A stretch of DNA of 48,428 nucleotides from an uncultured Oscillospiraceae bacterium (lineage in GTDB: Bacteria > Bacillota > Clostridia > Oscillospirales > Acutalibacteraceae): contig UQOE01000016.1 of the NCBI GenBank assembly GCA_900542575.1, forward strand, positions 1 to 48,428, in the 5' to 3' direction. Shown here piece by piece: positions 1 to 7,444 of the stretch. A program made the translations under genes and the position numbers. The first letter of the stretch is position 1. Each line of letters begins with the position of its first letter. The notes beneath the pieces are model-generated. The model was not told the DNA's origin. It saw only the letters and a program-made list of their open reading frames with translations, and searched no databases.

Positions 1-100
<100 letters not shown>

Positions 101-107
101 CAAACAC

Positions 108-140
108 AGCCGGTCAGCAGAACATGTTGACCGGCTTTTT
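108..140 (+). terminator. hairpin with T tail between 5S rRNA and tRNA-Asn
   Basis: A 9-bp perfect stem (AGCCGGTCA at 108-116 with TGACCGGCT at 128-136) is followed by TTTT. It looks like an intrinsic terminator of the rRNA operon. The tRNA begins only 5 bases later with no room for a promoter, so transcription must pass this hairpin for tRNA-Asn to be made, or the hairpin acts in processing. Confidence 0.7.
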
Positions 141-144
141 ACAT

Positions 145-220
145 GCCTCCATAGCTCAGTCGGTAGAGCACGCGGCTGTTAACCGCGGTGTCACAGGTTC
201 GAGCCCTGTTGGGGGCGCCA
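145..220 (+). tRNA. tRNA-Asn (anticodon GTT)
   Basis: A full cloverleaf can be drawn. The acceptor stem is GCCTCCA with TGGGGGC (one G-U pair), the anticodon stem is CGCGG/CCGCG, the loop CTGTTAA has anticodon GTT at 178-180, the T loop is GGTTCGAGCC, and CCA is encoded at 218-220. It decodes AAC and AAU. It lies directly behind the 5S rRNA, the usual place for operon tRNAs in Bacillota. Confidence 0.97.
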
Positions 221-254
221 AAAAAGGATTCGGCAGATCTGCCGGATCCTTTTT
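221..254 (+). terminator. intrinsic terminator after tRNA-Asn
   Basis: AAGGATTCGGCA pairs with TGCCGGATCCTT (one G-U) around a GATC loop and is followed by Ts; an A run on the left makes it nearly symmetrical. It ends the rRNA/tRNA transcript. The crcB ribosome site begins about 10 bases later. Confidence 0.85.
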
Positions 255-276
255 ATGTTTGGGAAGGAGAATGAAT

Positions 277-663
277 ATGCTGACCAATCTTCTCTCAGTT
301 GGACTCGGGGGAGCTATCGGTGCCTGTCTTAGATATGCAATGGGTCTTATCCCGCTGAAATCCACGGGAACATTTCCCTGGATGACAATCCTTATCAATG
401 TTCTTGGTTCGTTTTGTATAGGAGTTATTGCTTTCTCTGTTTTAAAATACAATAATCTCAGTCCCAAGACCGTATTGTTTTTAAAGACTGGTCTTTGCGG
501 AGGGTTTACCACGTTTTCCACTTTTTCCATCGAAGCTTATACGCTGTTTCAAGGAGGAAGAGCAGGGCTCGGAGTGCTCTATCTTGTTCTCAGCGTAGTT
601 CTGGGCCTTCTCGCCGTATTTTGTGCTTTTGCACTGGTTTCTGCTCTTCCCTTCAAAAATTAA
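277..663 (+). CDS. crcB: Fluoride ion channel CrcB/FluC
   Basis: The product is 128 residues, the usual size of the CrcB/Fluc family. These are small four-helix membrane proteins that work as dual-topology dimers and let fluoride leave the cytoplasm. Visible hallmarks are the glycine-rich start of helix 1 (GGAIGACLRY), the Asn-containing LINVLGSF in helix 2, and the GFTTFSTFS signature in helix 3 with the pore-lining Phe box. The start is set at ATG 277 because AAGGAG at 264-269 is 7 bases away; ATG 271 is only 1 base from it. No fluoride riboswitch motif is seen upstream, and the gene sits 22 bases behind the tRNA terminator without an evident promoter. Some organisms carry two crcB genes forming a heterodimer; only one is here. 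Confidence 0.93.
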   Translation: MLTNLLSVGLGGAIGACLRYAMGLIPLKSTGTFPWMTILINVLGSFCIGVIAFSVLKYNNLSPKTVLFLKTGLCGGFTTFSTFSIEAYTLFQGGRAGLGVLYLVLSVVLGLLAVFCAFALVSALPFKN

Positions 664-681
664 CAAAAATATTTCTGCAAC

Positions 682-723
682 ATGCCATTCATGCACTGAG
701 AAGTGTCATGGGTGGCATTTTTT
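682..723 (+). terminator. probable terminator after crcB
   Basis: ATGCCATTCATGCACT can fold onto AGTGTCATGGGTGGCAT with one bulge and two wobble pairs, followed by six Ts. It ends crcB before the ceramidase genes. Confidence 0.65.
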
Positions 724-739
724 AGTCACGTAAAAATTT

Positions 740-862
740 TTGATTAAATTTTGTGTAAATTTATTTGTACGTTGTTCTAAGGATGTCTGTTGTAAATGGA
801 TAATCGTGCAATTTAAATTATTCATGTAAGTATATTTTGCACTTCCTGAAAGGAGAGATGAA
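740..862 (+). promoter_or_regulatory. AT-rich leader of ceramidase 1, weak promoter candidates
   Basis: The space before the first ceramidase is strongly AT-rich. The best sigma-A-like match is TTGTAA (790-795), 17 bases, TTAAAT (813-818). A 7-bp inverted repeat TAAATTT/AAATTTA lies at about 745-763. No clear consensus promoter is visible, unlike the second ceramidase. The ribosome site is AAAGGAGAG at about 850-858. Confidence 0.3.
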
Positions 863-3067
863 ATGAAAAAATGGAGTAAGGCGTTCCTTAGCCTGGTTTT
901 AACAGCTGTAATGCTTATCAGCTGCGGTGTCAGTGTATTTGCTGCTGGTGGGAAGGACTCCGCTCTTGAGGTTGGAGTTGGAAAAGCGGATATTACCGGT
1001 CCTATTACGGACATCAGCAATGGCTACAACTCTCTTGGCGACCTGATGGAAGGCCTGCTGACCCGCCTGAATGCAAGGGCTTTTGCAGTGAAAAAAGGCA
1101 ATACCTATATGGCGTACTGCTCTGTGGAGCATTGTCTTATGGCGGAGAGTATTAAGCCCGGTGTCCTGAAAGAACTGAGGAAGCGCGGCCTGAATCAGTA
1201 CGGTGAGGCGAATACGATGATATCCGTCACGCACGATCATGCATCGACGTCGAACATCTCATTTTATGGATTATATGACATCAACAATGGTGTTCCCGGT
1301 TATGATAAGGACAATTACAATAATATTGTTCAGGGAATAGCTGATGCCATTGAAAAGGCGGACCGGGATCTCGCACCCGGCAAAGTGAAACTGGGATATG
1401 CGAAAACAGATATTCACAGCTATAACCGCTCTCTTGATGCAAAAAAATGGGATGTCAACTATGATCCGACCCAGTTTAAAAATGATCTGGAAGCCGTATC
1501 CAGGTCTGTCAATAAAGAGATGTCCGTTCTTTCTTTCTCCCATGACGATAAAGGAGATATCGGATGCATCGCGTTTTTCCCGTCCCATGGTACCTCGAAT
1601 CCCATCCATAATCATCTTGTGGCTGCAGACCACAAAGGTTATGCTTCCTGGAAAGTCGAGCAGGAGAAGGGGAAGGGCTATGTCTGTGCTATGCCTCAGA
1701 ATGAATCGGCTGACGTAAGCCCGAACCGCCCGCAGGATAAAGACTATCATCTTCCATTCCAGCGCGCAGCCGATTTAGATAAGAATCTCGATGTCATTGA
1801 GGATCAGATTGTTCCTGGCCAGGAAGAGGCCGACTGGATTGTGAAAATCCTAAAAGGCGGACCTAATATCGTCACAATCAATCTGACCCCTAAGATTGCA
1901 TATAATTACACAACGGTTGATTTCGAAAATATCAAGGTCGATAAGAAATATATTGGCCGCTACCATATGCCTTATGATGATGTCGACCACGCTAAGACTT
2001 CTGAGCCCTGTGTCGGTGCCGGAATGATTGCCGGAGACGAGGAAGGTGCACCTGTAGACTATGCAAAAGAGGGTGCCATTCGCCGGAACTACCACAAAGA
2101 TCCTGCTACGGGCAAAATTACGATTGAAACACCGAAATTTGCCGATACCATCGACATTTATGGCCTTCAGAACATTATGGATCCGGTTTGGCCGACCGCA
2201 ATGAAGGTTCTCCAGTCGGATAAGTACGACGATGAACAGATGGAAAAAGTGGTCTGCCTTGCAGTTGGAAAAATGATGCAGACGACACAGCCGCTGCAGA
2301 TCATTCAGATTGGGGAAGCGGCTATTGCAGGTGTTCCTTTTGAGCTGACGACGGAAGCCGGGCGCAGAGTCCGGGAAGTCCTGACGGAGACCCTCAAAAA
2401 GGACGGCGTGAAGAAAGTGATTCTCTCGACGAACACCAATGCATACAGCCAGTATATTACGACGCGTGAAGAATATGCGGCACAGCACTATGAGGGAACT
2501 GCCTGCTTCTTCGGGCCGTGGGCAAATTCCGCCCTTATGCAGGAAATGGACAAACTGGCTCAGGAATTGGCAGATGGAAAAGCCTCTTCCACAGGGCAGG
2601 CTCTGGCTAAGGAGCGGACCGCGCTGGCCTACATTCCAACTTATGCTTCCGTTGCACCTCCGAAACCAGATACCAATAACCCCGGTACTCTGGTTCAGAA
2701 TGTCGCGAAGAAACATTTTCAAAACGGTGAGACCGTGAGCGCGGTCTTTACCGGTGCCAATCCACGAAATATTACGCTGCTTTGCCTGGACGGCAGAAAA
2801 GATCTTGTCCCGGATGATTACTCTTACCTCTATGTGGAGAAGAAAGTCGGAGATAAGTGGATCATTGTCCGCACTGATGAAGACCCCTATACCTATATCC
2901 ATTTCGATGGAAACGGGATTACCAGTACGAGAGAGGCTTCCGTAAACTGGCTTCTGCGGAACGTGGAGCCGGGCACCTATCGTCTGGTCTATCGCGGCGT
3001 GGCAAAGGATACTAGCAGCTCGTATCATGCATTCTCAGCGGAGAGCAGTCCGTTCTCGGTCAACTGA
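863..3067 (+). CDS. Exported neutral ceramidase, copy 1 (altered active site)
   Basis: A 734-residue protein of the neutral/alkaline ceramidase family, which hydrolyses N-acylsphingosine to sphingosine and fatty acid. The export signal (1-28) has a basic start, a hydrophobic core and both a lipobox-like LISC (Cys21) and a later signal-peptidase-I-like VFA. The zinc-hydrolase domain runs from about 33 to 610. Predicted zinc ligands are His124 (THDH), His242 (PSHGTSN), Glu494 (FELTTEAGRR) and Tyr538 (REEY). The predicted nucleophile is Ser286 in NESADVSPN. A C-terminal beta-sandwich (about 620-734) matches the family's C-terminal domain. Two positions are unusual: Ala283 where the family has Gly in GDxSPN, and Phe550 in FFGP where the family has the catalytic Tyr of YGP. 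The protein may be weak, altered in specificity or non-catalytic. A close paralogue follows directly downstream. Confidence 0.88.
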   Translation: MKKWSKAFLSLVLTAVMLISCGVSVFAAGGKDSALEVGVGKADITGPITDISNGYNSLGDLMEGLLTRLNARAFAVKKGNTYMAYCSVEHCLMAESIKPGVLKELRKRGLNQYGEANTMISVTHDHASTSNISFYGLYDINNGVPGYDKDNYNNIVQGIADAIEKADRDLAPGKVKLGYAKTDIHSYNRSLDAKKWDVNYDPTQFKNDLEAVSRSVNKEMSVLSFSHDDKGDIGCIAFFPSHGTSNPIHNHLVAADHKGYASWKVEQEKGKGYVCAMPQNESADVSPNRPQDKDYHLPFQRAADLDKNLDVIEDQIVPGQEEADWIVKILKGGPNIVTINLTPKIAYNYTTVDFENIKVDKKYIGRYHMPYDDVDHAKTSEPCVGAGMIAGDEEGAPVDYAKEGAIRRNYHKDPATGKITIETPKFADTIDIYGLQNIMDPVWPTAMKVLQSDKYDDEQMEKVVCLAVGKMMQTTQPLQIIQIGEAAIAGVPFELTTEAGRRVREVLTETLKKDGVKKVILSTNTNAYSQYITTREEYAAQHYEGTACFFGPWANSALMQEMDKLAQELADGKASSTGQALAKERTALAYIPTYASVAPPKPDTNNPGTLVQNVAKKHFQNGETVSAVFTGANPRNITLLCLDGRKDLVPDDYSYLYVEKKVGDKWIIVRTDEDPYTYIHFDGNGITSTREASVNWLLRNVEPGTYRLVYRGVAKDTSSSYHAFSAESSPFSVN

Positions 3068-3115
3068 AGTGCGCAGTATGAGCGTATTTGTACAACTTTT
3101 ATCAACACTTGCACA

Positions 3116-3144
3116 TTGACAATCTGAAAGGATTTCCGTACAAT
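3116..3144 (+). promoter_or_regulatory. near-consensus sigma-A promoter of ceramidase 2
   Basis: TTGACA (3116-3121), a 17-base spacer and TACAAT (3139-3144). Transcription should begin near 3151, giving a leader of about 135 bases before the second ceramidase. Confidence 0.8.
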
Positions 3145-3171
3145 TTTCTTGTGGGAAAATTGTAAACAATT
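3141..3171 (+). promoter_or_regulatory. two overlapping palindromes at the ceramidase 2 start site (candidate operator)
   Basis: CAATTTTC (3141-3148) and GAAAATTG (3155-3162) form a perfect 8-bp inverted repeat over the -10 and start site. A second perfect 14-base palindrome, AATTGTAAACAATT, covers 3158-3171. Their position suits a repressor site; the protein that would bind is unknown. Confidence 0.45.
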
Positions 3172-3222
3172 CGTAAAGTCCGTACTGCTCCAGTTCGGGC
3201 ACACTTTGTTATTTTGTCAAGG

Positions 3223-3261
3223 CAAAGGCGCTTTCTCGTTTTTCGAGAAGGCGCCTTGTTT
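3223..3261 (+). terminator. hairpin in the leader of ceramidase 2
   Basis: CAAAGGCGCTTTCTCG pairs with CGAGAAGGCGCCTTG (one bulge or wobble) around a T-rich loop. The following run (TTTAATATGTTT) is a poor T tail. It lies downstream of the ceramidase 2 promoter and 12 bases before its ribosome site, so it could terminate the first gene, attenuate the second, or stabilise the second gene's mRNA 5' end. Confidence 0.55.
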
Positions 3262-3287
3262 AATATGTTTGTAGAAGGAGAACAAAG

Positions 3288-5495
3288 ATGAAGAAACTGC
3301 GCAAGGCGGTAATCAGTCTTCTGCTGGTACTCGCCATGCTGGTCTCCTGTGTGGTAACTGCTTCGGCTGCCGCGAAAAACAGCAAGACCATGTATGTCGG
3401 TGTCGGCAAAGCGGATATTACCGGACCCGTCACCCGGATCAGCACCGGGTACAACTCTTTGGGCGACCTCATGGAAGGCCTGCTCATGCATATGTATGCC
3501 AGAGCTTACATTGTAAAAGTCGGTGACAAATCCATCTGCTATGTCTCTGCAGAGATGGTTCACATGACCGAGAGCATTAAGCCCGGCGTGCTGAAAGAGC
3601 TCAAGAAGAGAGGCCTCTCTCAGTATGGAGAGGAAAACACAATGCTCACCGCAACGCATTGCCACGATTCCACTTCTAATGTCTCTTACTATGGTCTCTA
3701 TGACCTGGTTAACGGCGTTCCTGGTTTCGACAAGGACAGCTATAATTACATCGTCAACGGCATCTGCGATGCCATTGAAAAAGCAGATAAAGATCTTGCA
3801 CCTGGCAGCATGTCCGCCGCCTATGGCAAGACCAACATCCACAGCTACAACCGTTCACTCGATGCAGCGAAATGGGACGTCAACTACGATGCCTCCAAGT
3901 TCAAAAATGACCTGGATGCCGTTGAGAACAGTGTTGACAAAGAGATGTCCGTCATCAGCTTCCGGCATGACAAAGGCGGCCCTTGCGGTATGATCGCTTT
4001 CTTCCCGTCCCATGGTACCAGCAACAGCATTGATAACCGTCTGGTCGGTGCCGACCATAAGGGCTATGCTGCCTATAAGGTAGAGCAGGAAATGGGCAAC
4101 GGCTATGTCGCCGCATTCCCGCAGAACGAGTCCGGCGATGCTTCCCCGAACAGCCCACAGCCACAGGATTACCACGCTGCGTTCCAGCGTCCTTCCGACA
4201 AGGACAAGAGCCTTGATCCAATTGAGAACGAGGTTGTAGCCGGTCAGGAAGAGGCCGACTGGGCTCTCAAGATCCTCAAAGGCGGCCCCGGAATCACAAC
4301 AATTAAGAAACTCAGCCCGGTTATCGCTAATAACTACACCACGGTTGATTTCAGCAACGTTAAAGTAGACAAGAAGTACATCGGCAAATATCATATGCCT
4401 TATGATGATGTCGATCACGCTAAGACTTCTGAGCCCTGCATCGGCGCCGCAATGATCGCCGGCGACGAAGAAGGTGCACCCGTAGACAATGCCAAAGAGG
4501 GTACGGTCCGTAACGACTATAAACTCGACAAAGACGGCAAAGTCGTACGTACTCCGGTTGACTTTGATGTCATTGACCTCTATGGCCTTCAGAAACTCTT
4601 TAAGACCGACCTGTGGCCGATCGCCATGCATATGCTCCGCGCCAGCGATTACGATGACGAGCAGATGGAGAAGGTCGTCTGCCTTGCTCCGGCCAACCTC
4701 GGCCTCATGCAGCGGACCCAGCCGTTCCAGCTGTTCCGCATCGGCGAGATCGCCATTGCAGGTGCCGGATTCGAGGTCAACAGCGAACAGGGCCGCAGAA
4801 CCCGTGAGGTCCTGACGAATACCCTGAAGAAAGCCGGCGTAAAGAAGGTAATCTTCGCAACGCATGCCAATTCTTACAGCCAGTATATTACGACCCGTGA
4901 AGAGTATGCAGCTCAGCACTATGAAGGTGCATCCTGTCTCTACGGCCCGTGGTCCGGCGCAGCTATGACCCAGATCCTCGACGGACTGGCCCAGGATATG
5001 GTCGCCGGCAGAAAGAGCCCGAAGGGACCAGATATGGCAACCGAAATCGCCAAACTCAACGTCTCCACTCCGGCAGCGCTGAAAGATCCGGATCCGGATA
5101 TCGGCAACCCCGGCACTCTGAAAGAAGATGTCAAGAGCACCTATAAGATCGGTGACACGGTTACCGCTCATTTTGAAGGTGCAAATCCGCGTCATATCAC
5201 CATCCTCCGCAACAGCGGAAGAAAAGATCTGGCTCCGGACAATTACTCTTATATGTACGTTCAGGTTAAGAAGGACGGCAAGTGGGTTACCCTGCTGACG
5301 GATGAAGATCCTTACACCTACATCCACTTCAGCGGAACCTGGCCGAACAATTACACCGATGCCTCTGTCAACTGGCTGACCAAGAAGGCTGACCCGGGTG
5401 AGTATCGACTTGTCTATCATGTCATCTCGAAGACCGGCAATGACAGCTACAAGGTCATGAATGCAGTATCCAGCCCGTTCACACTGACAAAGTAA
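3288..5495 (+). CDS. Exported neutral ceramidase, copy 2 (complete active site)
   Basis: A 735-residue paralogue of the gene upstream, aligning along its whole length. The signal segment (1-29) again carries a lipobox-like LVSC at the same Cys21 and an ASA signal-peptidase-I-like site. All predicted catalytic positions are present: His124 and His126 (THCH), His242 (PSHGTSN), Ser286 in NESGDASPN with the family's Gly283, Glu496, Tyr540 (REEY) and Tyr552 in LYGP. The C-terminal domain ends in the same way as copy 1. It should cleave ceramide to sphingosine and fatty acid outside the membrane. Codons end in C or G more often than in copy 1, and the promoter is near consensus, which suggests stronger expression. 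The start is ATG 3288 with AGAAGGAG upstream. It is the safer of the two to call an active ceramidase. Confidence 0.92.
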   Translation: MKKLRKAVISLLLVLAMLVSCVVTASAAAKNSKTMYVGVGKADITGPVTRISTGYNSLGDLMEGLLMHMYARAYIVKVGDKSICYVSAEMVHMTESIKPGVLKELKKRGLSQYGEENTMLTATHCHDSTSNVSYYGLYDLVNGVPGFDKDSYNYIVNGICDAIEKADKDLAPGSMSAAYGKTNIHSYNRSLDAAKWDVNYDASKFKNDLDAVENSVDKEMSVISFRHDKGGPCGMIAFFPSHGTSNSIDNRLVGADHKGYAAYKVEQEMGNGYVAAFPQNESGDASPNSPQPQDYHAAFQRPSDKDKSLDPIENEVVAGQEEADWALKILKGGPGITTIKKLSPVIANNYTTVDFSNVKVDKKYIGKYHMPYDDVDHAKTSEPCIGAAMIAGDEEGAPVDNAKEGTVRNDYKLDKDGKVVRTPVDFDVIDLYGLQKLFKTDLWPIAMHMLRASDYDDEQMEKVVCLAPANLGLMQRTQPFQLFRIGEIAIAGAGFEVNSEQGRRTREVLTNTLKKAGVKKVIFATHANSYSQYITTREEYAAQHYEGASCLYGPWSGAAMTQILDGLAQDMVAGRKSPKGPDMATEIAKLNVSTPAALKDPDPDIGNPGTLKEDVKSTYKIGDTVTAHFEGANPRHITILRNSGRKDLAPDNYSYMYVQVKKDGKWVTLLTDEDPYTYIHFSGTWPNNYTDASVNWLTKKADPGEYRLVYHVISKTGNDSYKVMNAVSSPFTLTK

Positions 5496-5518
5496 CAGTG
5501 TCATAAGTAGTAGAATAC

Positions 5519-5556
5519 AGACCTGCTGCAGAAGTAATTTCTGCAGCAGGTCTTTT
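5519..5556 (+). terminator. terminator of ceramidase 2
   Basis: A perfect 15-bp stem (AGACCTGCTGCAGAA with TTCTGCAGCAGGTCT) around GTAAT, followed by TTT. Confidence 0.92.
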
Positions 5557-5571
5557 CTTTTGGTTTCAATG

Positions 5572-5607
5572 GAAAAAAACAGCTTCCGCAAAGAGCGGAA
5601 GCTGTTT
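5572..5607 (-). terminator. terminator of the minus-strand unknown gene
   Basis: AAACAGCTTCCGC (5577-5589) pairs perfectly with GCGGAAGCTGTTT (5595-5607). Read on the minus strand the stem is followed by a T run (complement of the A run at 5573-5579), so it ends the gene at 5621-6133. Confidence 0.85.
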
Positions 5608-5620
5608 GAAAATACAAATT

Positions 5621-6133
5621 TCAGCGGACTGCGCGGAAGCTGTGGCTGTAAATGGTGAGGATTAATCCAAAACGATGGGCCTGTGTCACTTCATCCTGGG
5701 TAATCTTTTTGCTGCTCTTCGGATTGGTCATACCGACCTGCAGGTCATCGGCCTTATCCATATAGCCTTTATACCATGTCTTTGAAAAATGCTTGAGACT
5801 GTAGACGTCACGGAGAGCTTTGCGGCCGTCCTTGTTTTCCTTCTTGTTGTCTGTGTAGGCTTTGCGGGGATGAAGGAATACGAGGTCTCCATATTGATTC
5901 GTGCCAACGGCGTAGTTTTCATTGGAAGCGAGGTATGCCTGGTCTTCCTGAGAGAGCATCTGCGCAGCGGCGGCGTTCGGTCTGTCGATTTTTCGGTCGT
6001 CCGGAATGTTGTAGTATTTGCGAAGGATGCCGAACCAGTTGACGCAGACCACGATGATCATAACCAAGAGGACTGCGACAGCGGCAATGATTACGCCAAG
6101 TGTTGTCTTCTTCAGTTTTTTGAGTTTTTCCAT
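5621..6133 (-). CDS. Membrane-anchored protein of unknown function
   Basis: A 170-residue protein that I do not recognise. It has a very basic start (MEKLKKLKK), one hydrophobic segment at about 11-35 (TLGVIIAAVAVLLVMIIVV), and a polar remainder of about 135 residues. It is probably anchored once with the bulk outside. The outer part is rich in charged residues and has no cysteine after the membrane segment; no catalytic motif is obvious. The start is ATG 6133: AGGAGG (complement of 6141-6146) is 7 bases away, whereas the ATG at 6139 is only one base from it. The gene is divergent from DNA polymerase IV and shares a 96-base control region with it. Confidence 0.75.
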   Translation of the reverse strand: MEKLKKLKKTTLGVIIAAVAVLLVMIIVVCVNWFGILRKYYNIPDDRKIDRPNAAAAQMLSQEDQAYLASNENYAVGTNQYGDLVFLHPRKAYTDNKKENKDGRKALRDVYSLKHFSKTWYKGYMDKADDLQVGMTNPKSSKKITQDEVTQAHRFGLILTIYSHSFRAVR

Positions 6134-6158
6134 ACGCATTCCTCCTATATACGTTTTC

Positions 6159-6167
6159 AATATAACA
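6159..6167 (-). promoter_or_regulatory. extended -10 of the unknown membrane protein gene
   Basis: On the minus strand TGTTATATT provides TG-n-TATATT, an extended -10 element, 18-25 bases before the ribosome site. No good -35 is seen. Confidence 0.45.
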
Positions 6168-6169
6168 TA

Positions 6170-6199
6170 TTTCCACGATGGAGGAAAGCGATGTATAAT
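6170..6199 (+). promoter_or_regulatory. dinB promoter candidate
   Basis: A perfect TATAAT at 6194-6199 is preceded, with 18-base spacing, by TTTCCA (6170-6175), a 4/6 match to -35. No LexA/DinR box of the CGAAC-N4-GTTCG type is seen nearby. Confidence 0.5.
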
Positions 6200-6229
6200 A
6201 TTTTCAATTGAGTGGAAGGGGGCTGCCGG

Positions 6230-7444
6230 ATGGGAGACCGAATTATTCTGCACTGTGACTGCAACAGCTTTTTTGCGTCCGTAGAGACGGTTCTGCGTCC
6301 GGAACTTGCCAATGTGCCCATGGCGGTAGCGGGAGACCCTGAGAGCCGTCACGGCATTATCCTCGCAAAAAATGAAAAGGCTAAGAAATATCACATTCAG
6401 ACAGCTGAGACCATCTGGCAGGCCAGGCGAAAATGTCCGAACCTGGTTCTGGTTCCGCCGCACCATGGTCTTTACCGGGAGTACTATCACAAAAATAACC
6501 GTATCTATCTGGAATACACAGACCTGGTGGAGCCCTTCAGCATCGACGAATCGTTTCTGGATGTAACGCATTCTCTGCATTTGTTTCACATGTCGCCCAA
6601 AGAGCTGGCGGATACCATTCGCCGCCGGATTCGGGAAGAGGTGGGAATCACAGTATCGGTCGGCGTCAGTTTCTGCAAAATTTTCGCCAAACTGGGCAGC
6701 GACTATAAAAAGCCGGACGCCACAACTGTTATTATGCGGGAAGATGTTCCGAACATCGTCTATCCGCTTCCGGTGACTTCTCTGCTCTTTGTCGGCAAGC
6801 GGTCGGCGGAAGCACTGAATCGCTTTTCCATCCGGACCTGCGGCGAACTTGCCGCCTGCGACCGCGCGTTCCTGAACAGCATCCTGGGAAAGCAGGGAGA
6901 TACGCTTTGGCGTGACATCCACGGTCTGGACCAGGAGCCGGTCTCCTCTTATTATACGCGGCGGGAACCCAAATCCATCGGGAACAGCATGACCTTTCCA
7001 GATGATCTGCGGGGCGAAGCAGAGATTCGGTCCGGCATCCATCTTCTCTCGGACTCCGTGGCCAGCCGGTTGCGGGAAGCGGAGCGAAAGTGCTGCGGTG
7101 TGCAGGTGGGAGTCCGGGATCCGCAGTTCCGAACCCGACAGCGCCAGACCAAGCTGACTGAGCCGACCTGCCTGCAGAAGGATATTGAAGAGGCTGCAAT
7201 GCAGCTGCTCCGTTCGAACTGGAATCTGGACCGCCCGGTGCGCCTGCTCTCCATAACCGGGTATGACCTCATCCGGGAAGGGGAGGAGCCGGTCAGACAG
7301 CTCTCCCTGTTTGATTCGCCTTCCCGTTCCGAACAGAGCCCGGATCAGCAGGATCGGGAAATCCTTGAAAAAACGATGGACGAGATTCGGAAAAAATACG
7401 GGAAAGGGAGCATCTCATTTGGAATTCCGAACAAAGGCTCATAA
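6230..7444 (+). CDS. dinB: DNA polymerase IV (Y family)
   Basis: A 404-residue translesion polymerase that copies past damaged bases. The palm metal ligands are visible: Asp10 in DCNSFFASVE, and Asp106-Glu107 in SIDESFLD. SVGVSFCKIFAKLGSDYKKPD is the family's next motif, followed by the helix-hairpin-helix thumb and a little-finger domain to the end. The start is ATG 6230, 7 bases after GGAAGGGGG; a GTG at 6212 would lie in front of that ribosome site and is less likely. I do not see a typical C-terminal clamp-binding peptide with certainty. The gene stands alone, divergent from the unknown membrane protein. Confidence 0.93.
   Translation: MGDRIILHCDCNSFFASVETVLRPELANVPMAVAGDPESRHGIILAKNEKAKKYHIQTAETIWQARRKCPNLVLVPPHHGLYREYYHKNNRIYLEYTDLVEPFSIDESFLDVTHSLHLFHMSPKELADTIRRRIREEVGITVSVGVSFCKIFAKLGSDYKKPDATTVIMREDVPNIVYPLPVTSLLFVGKRSAEALNRFSIRTCGELAACDRAFLNSILGKQGDTLWRDIHGLDQEPVSSYYTRREPKSIGNSMTFPDDLRGEAEIRSGIHLLSDSVASRLREAERKCCGVQVGVRDPQFRTRQRQTKLTEPTCLQKDIEEAAMQLLRSNWNLDRPVRLLSITGYDLIREGEEPVRQLSLFDSPSRSEQSPDQQDREILEKTMDEIRKKYGKGSISFGIPNKGS

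Noticed and set aside
221..276. A fluoride riboswitch before crcB
   Set aside because: There is only a terminator and 22 bases; no room and no conserved motif.
3855..5591. A 578-codon open frame on the minus strand across the second ceramidase
   Set aside because: It mirrors a strong coding gene with third-position bias, has no ribosome site or family motif, and runs through two terminator hairpins.
6140..6229. A LexA/DinR box before dinB
   Set aside because: No CGAAC-N4-GTTCG-like sequence can be found in the shared control region.
6134..7042. Extension of the minus-strand unknown gene upstream into dinB
   Set aside because: The added part is antisense to the polymerase; AGGAGG and the basic, hydrophobic start place the true start at 6133.
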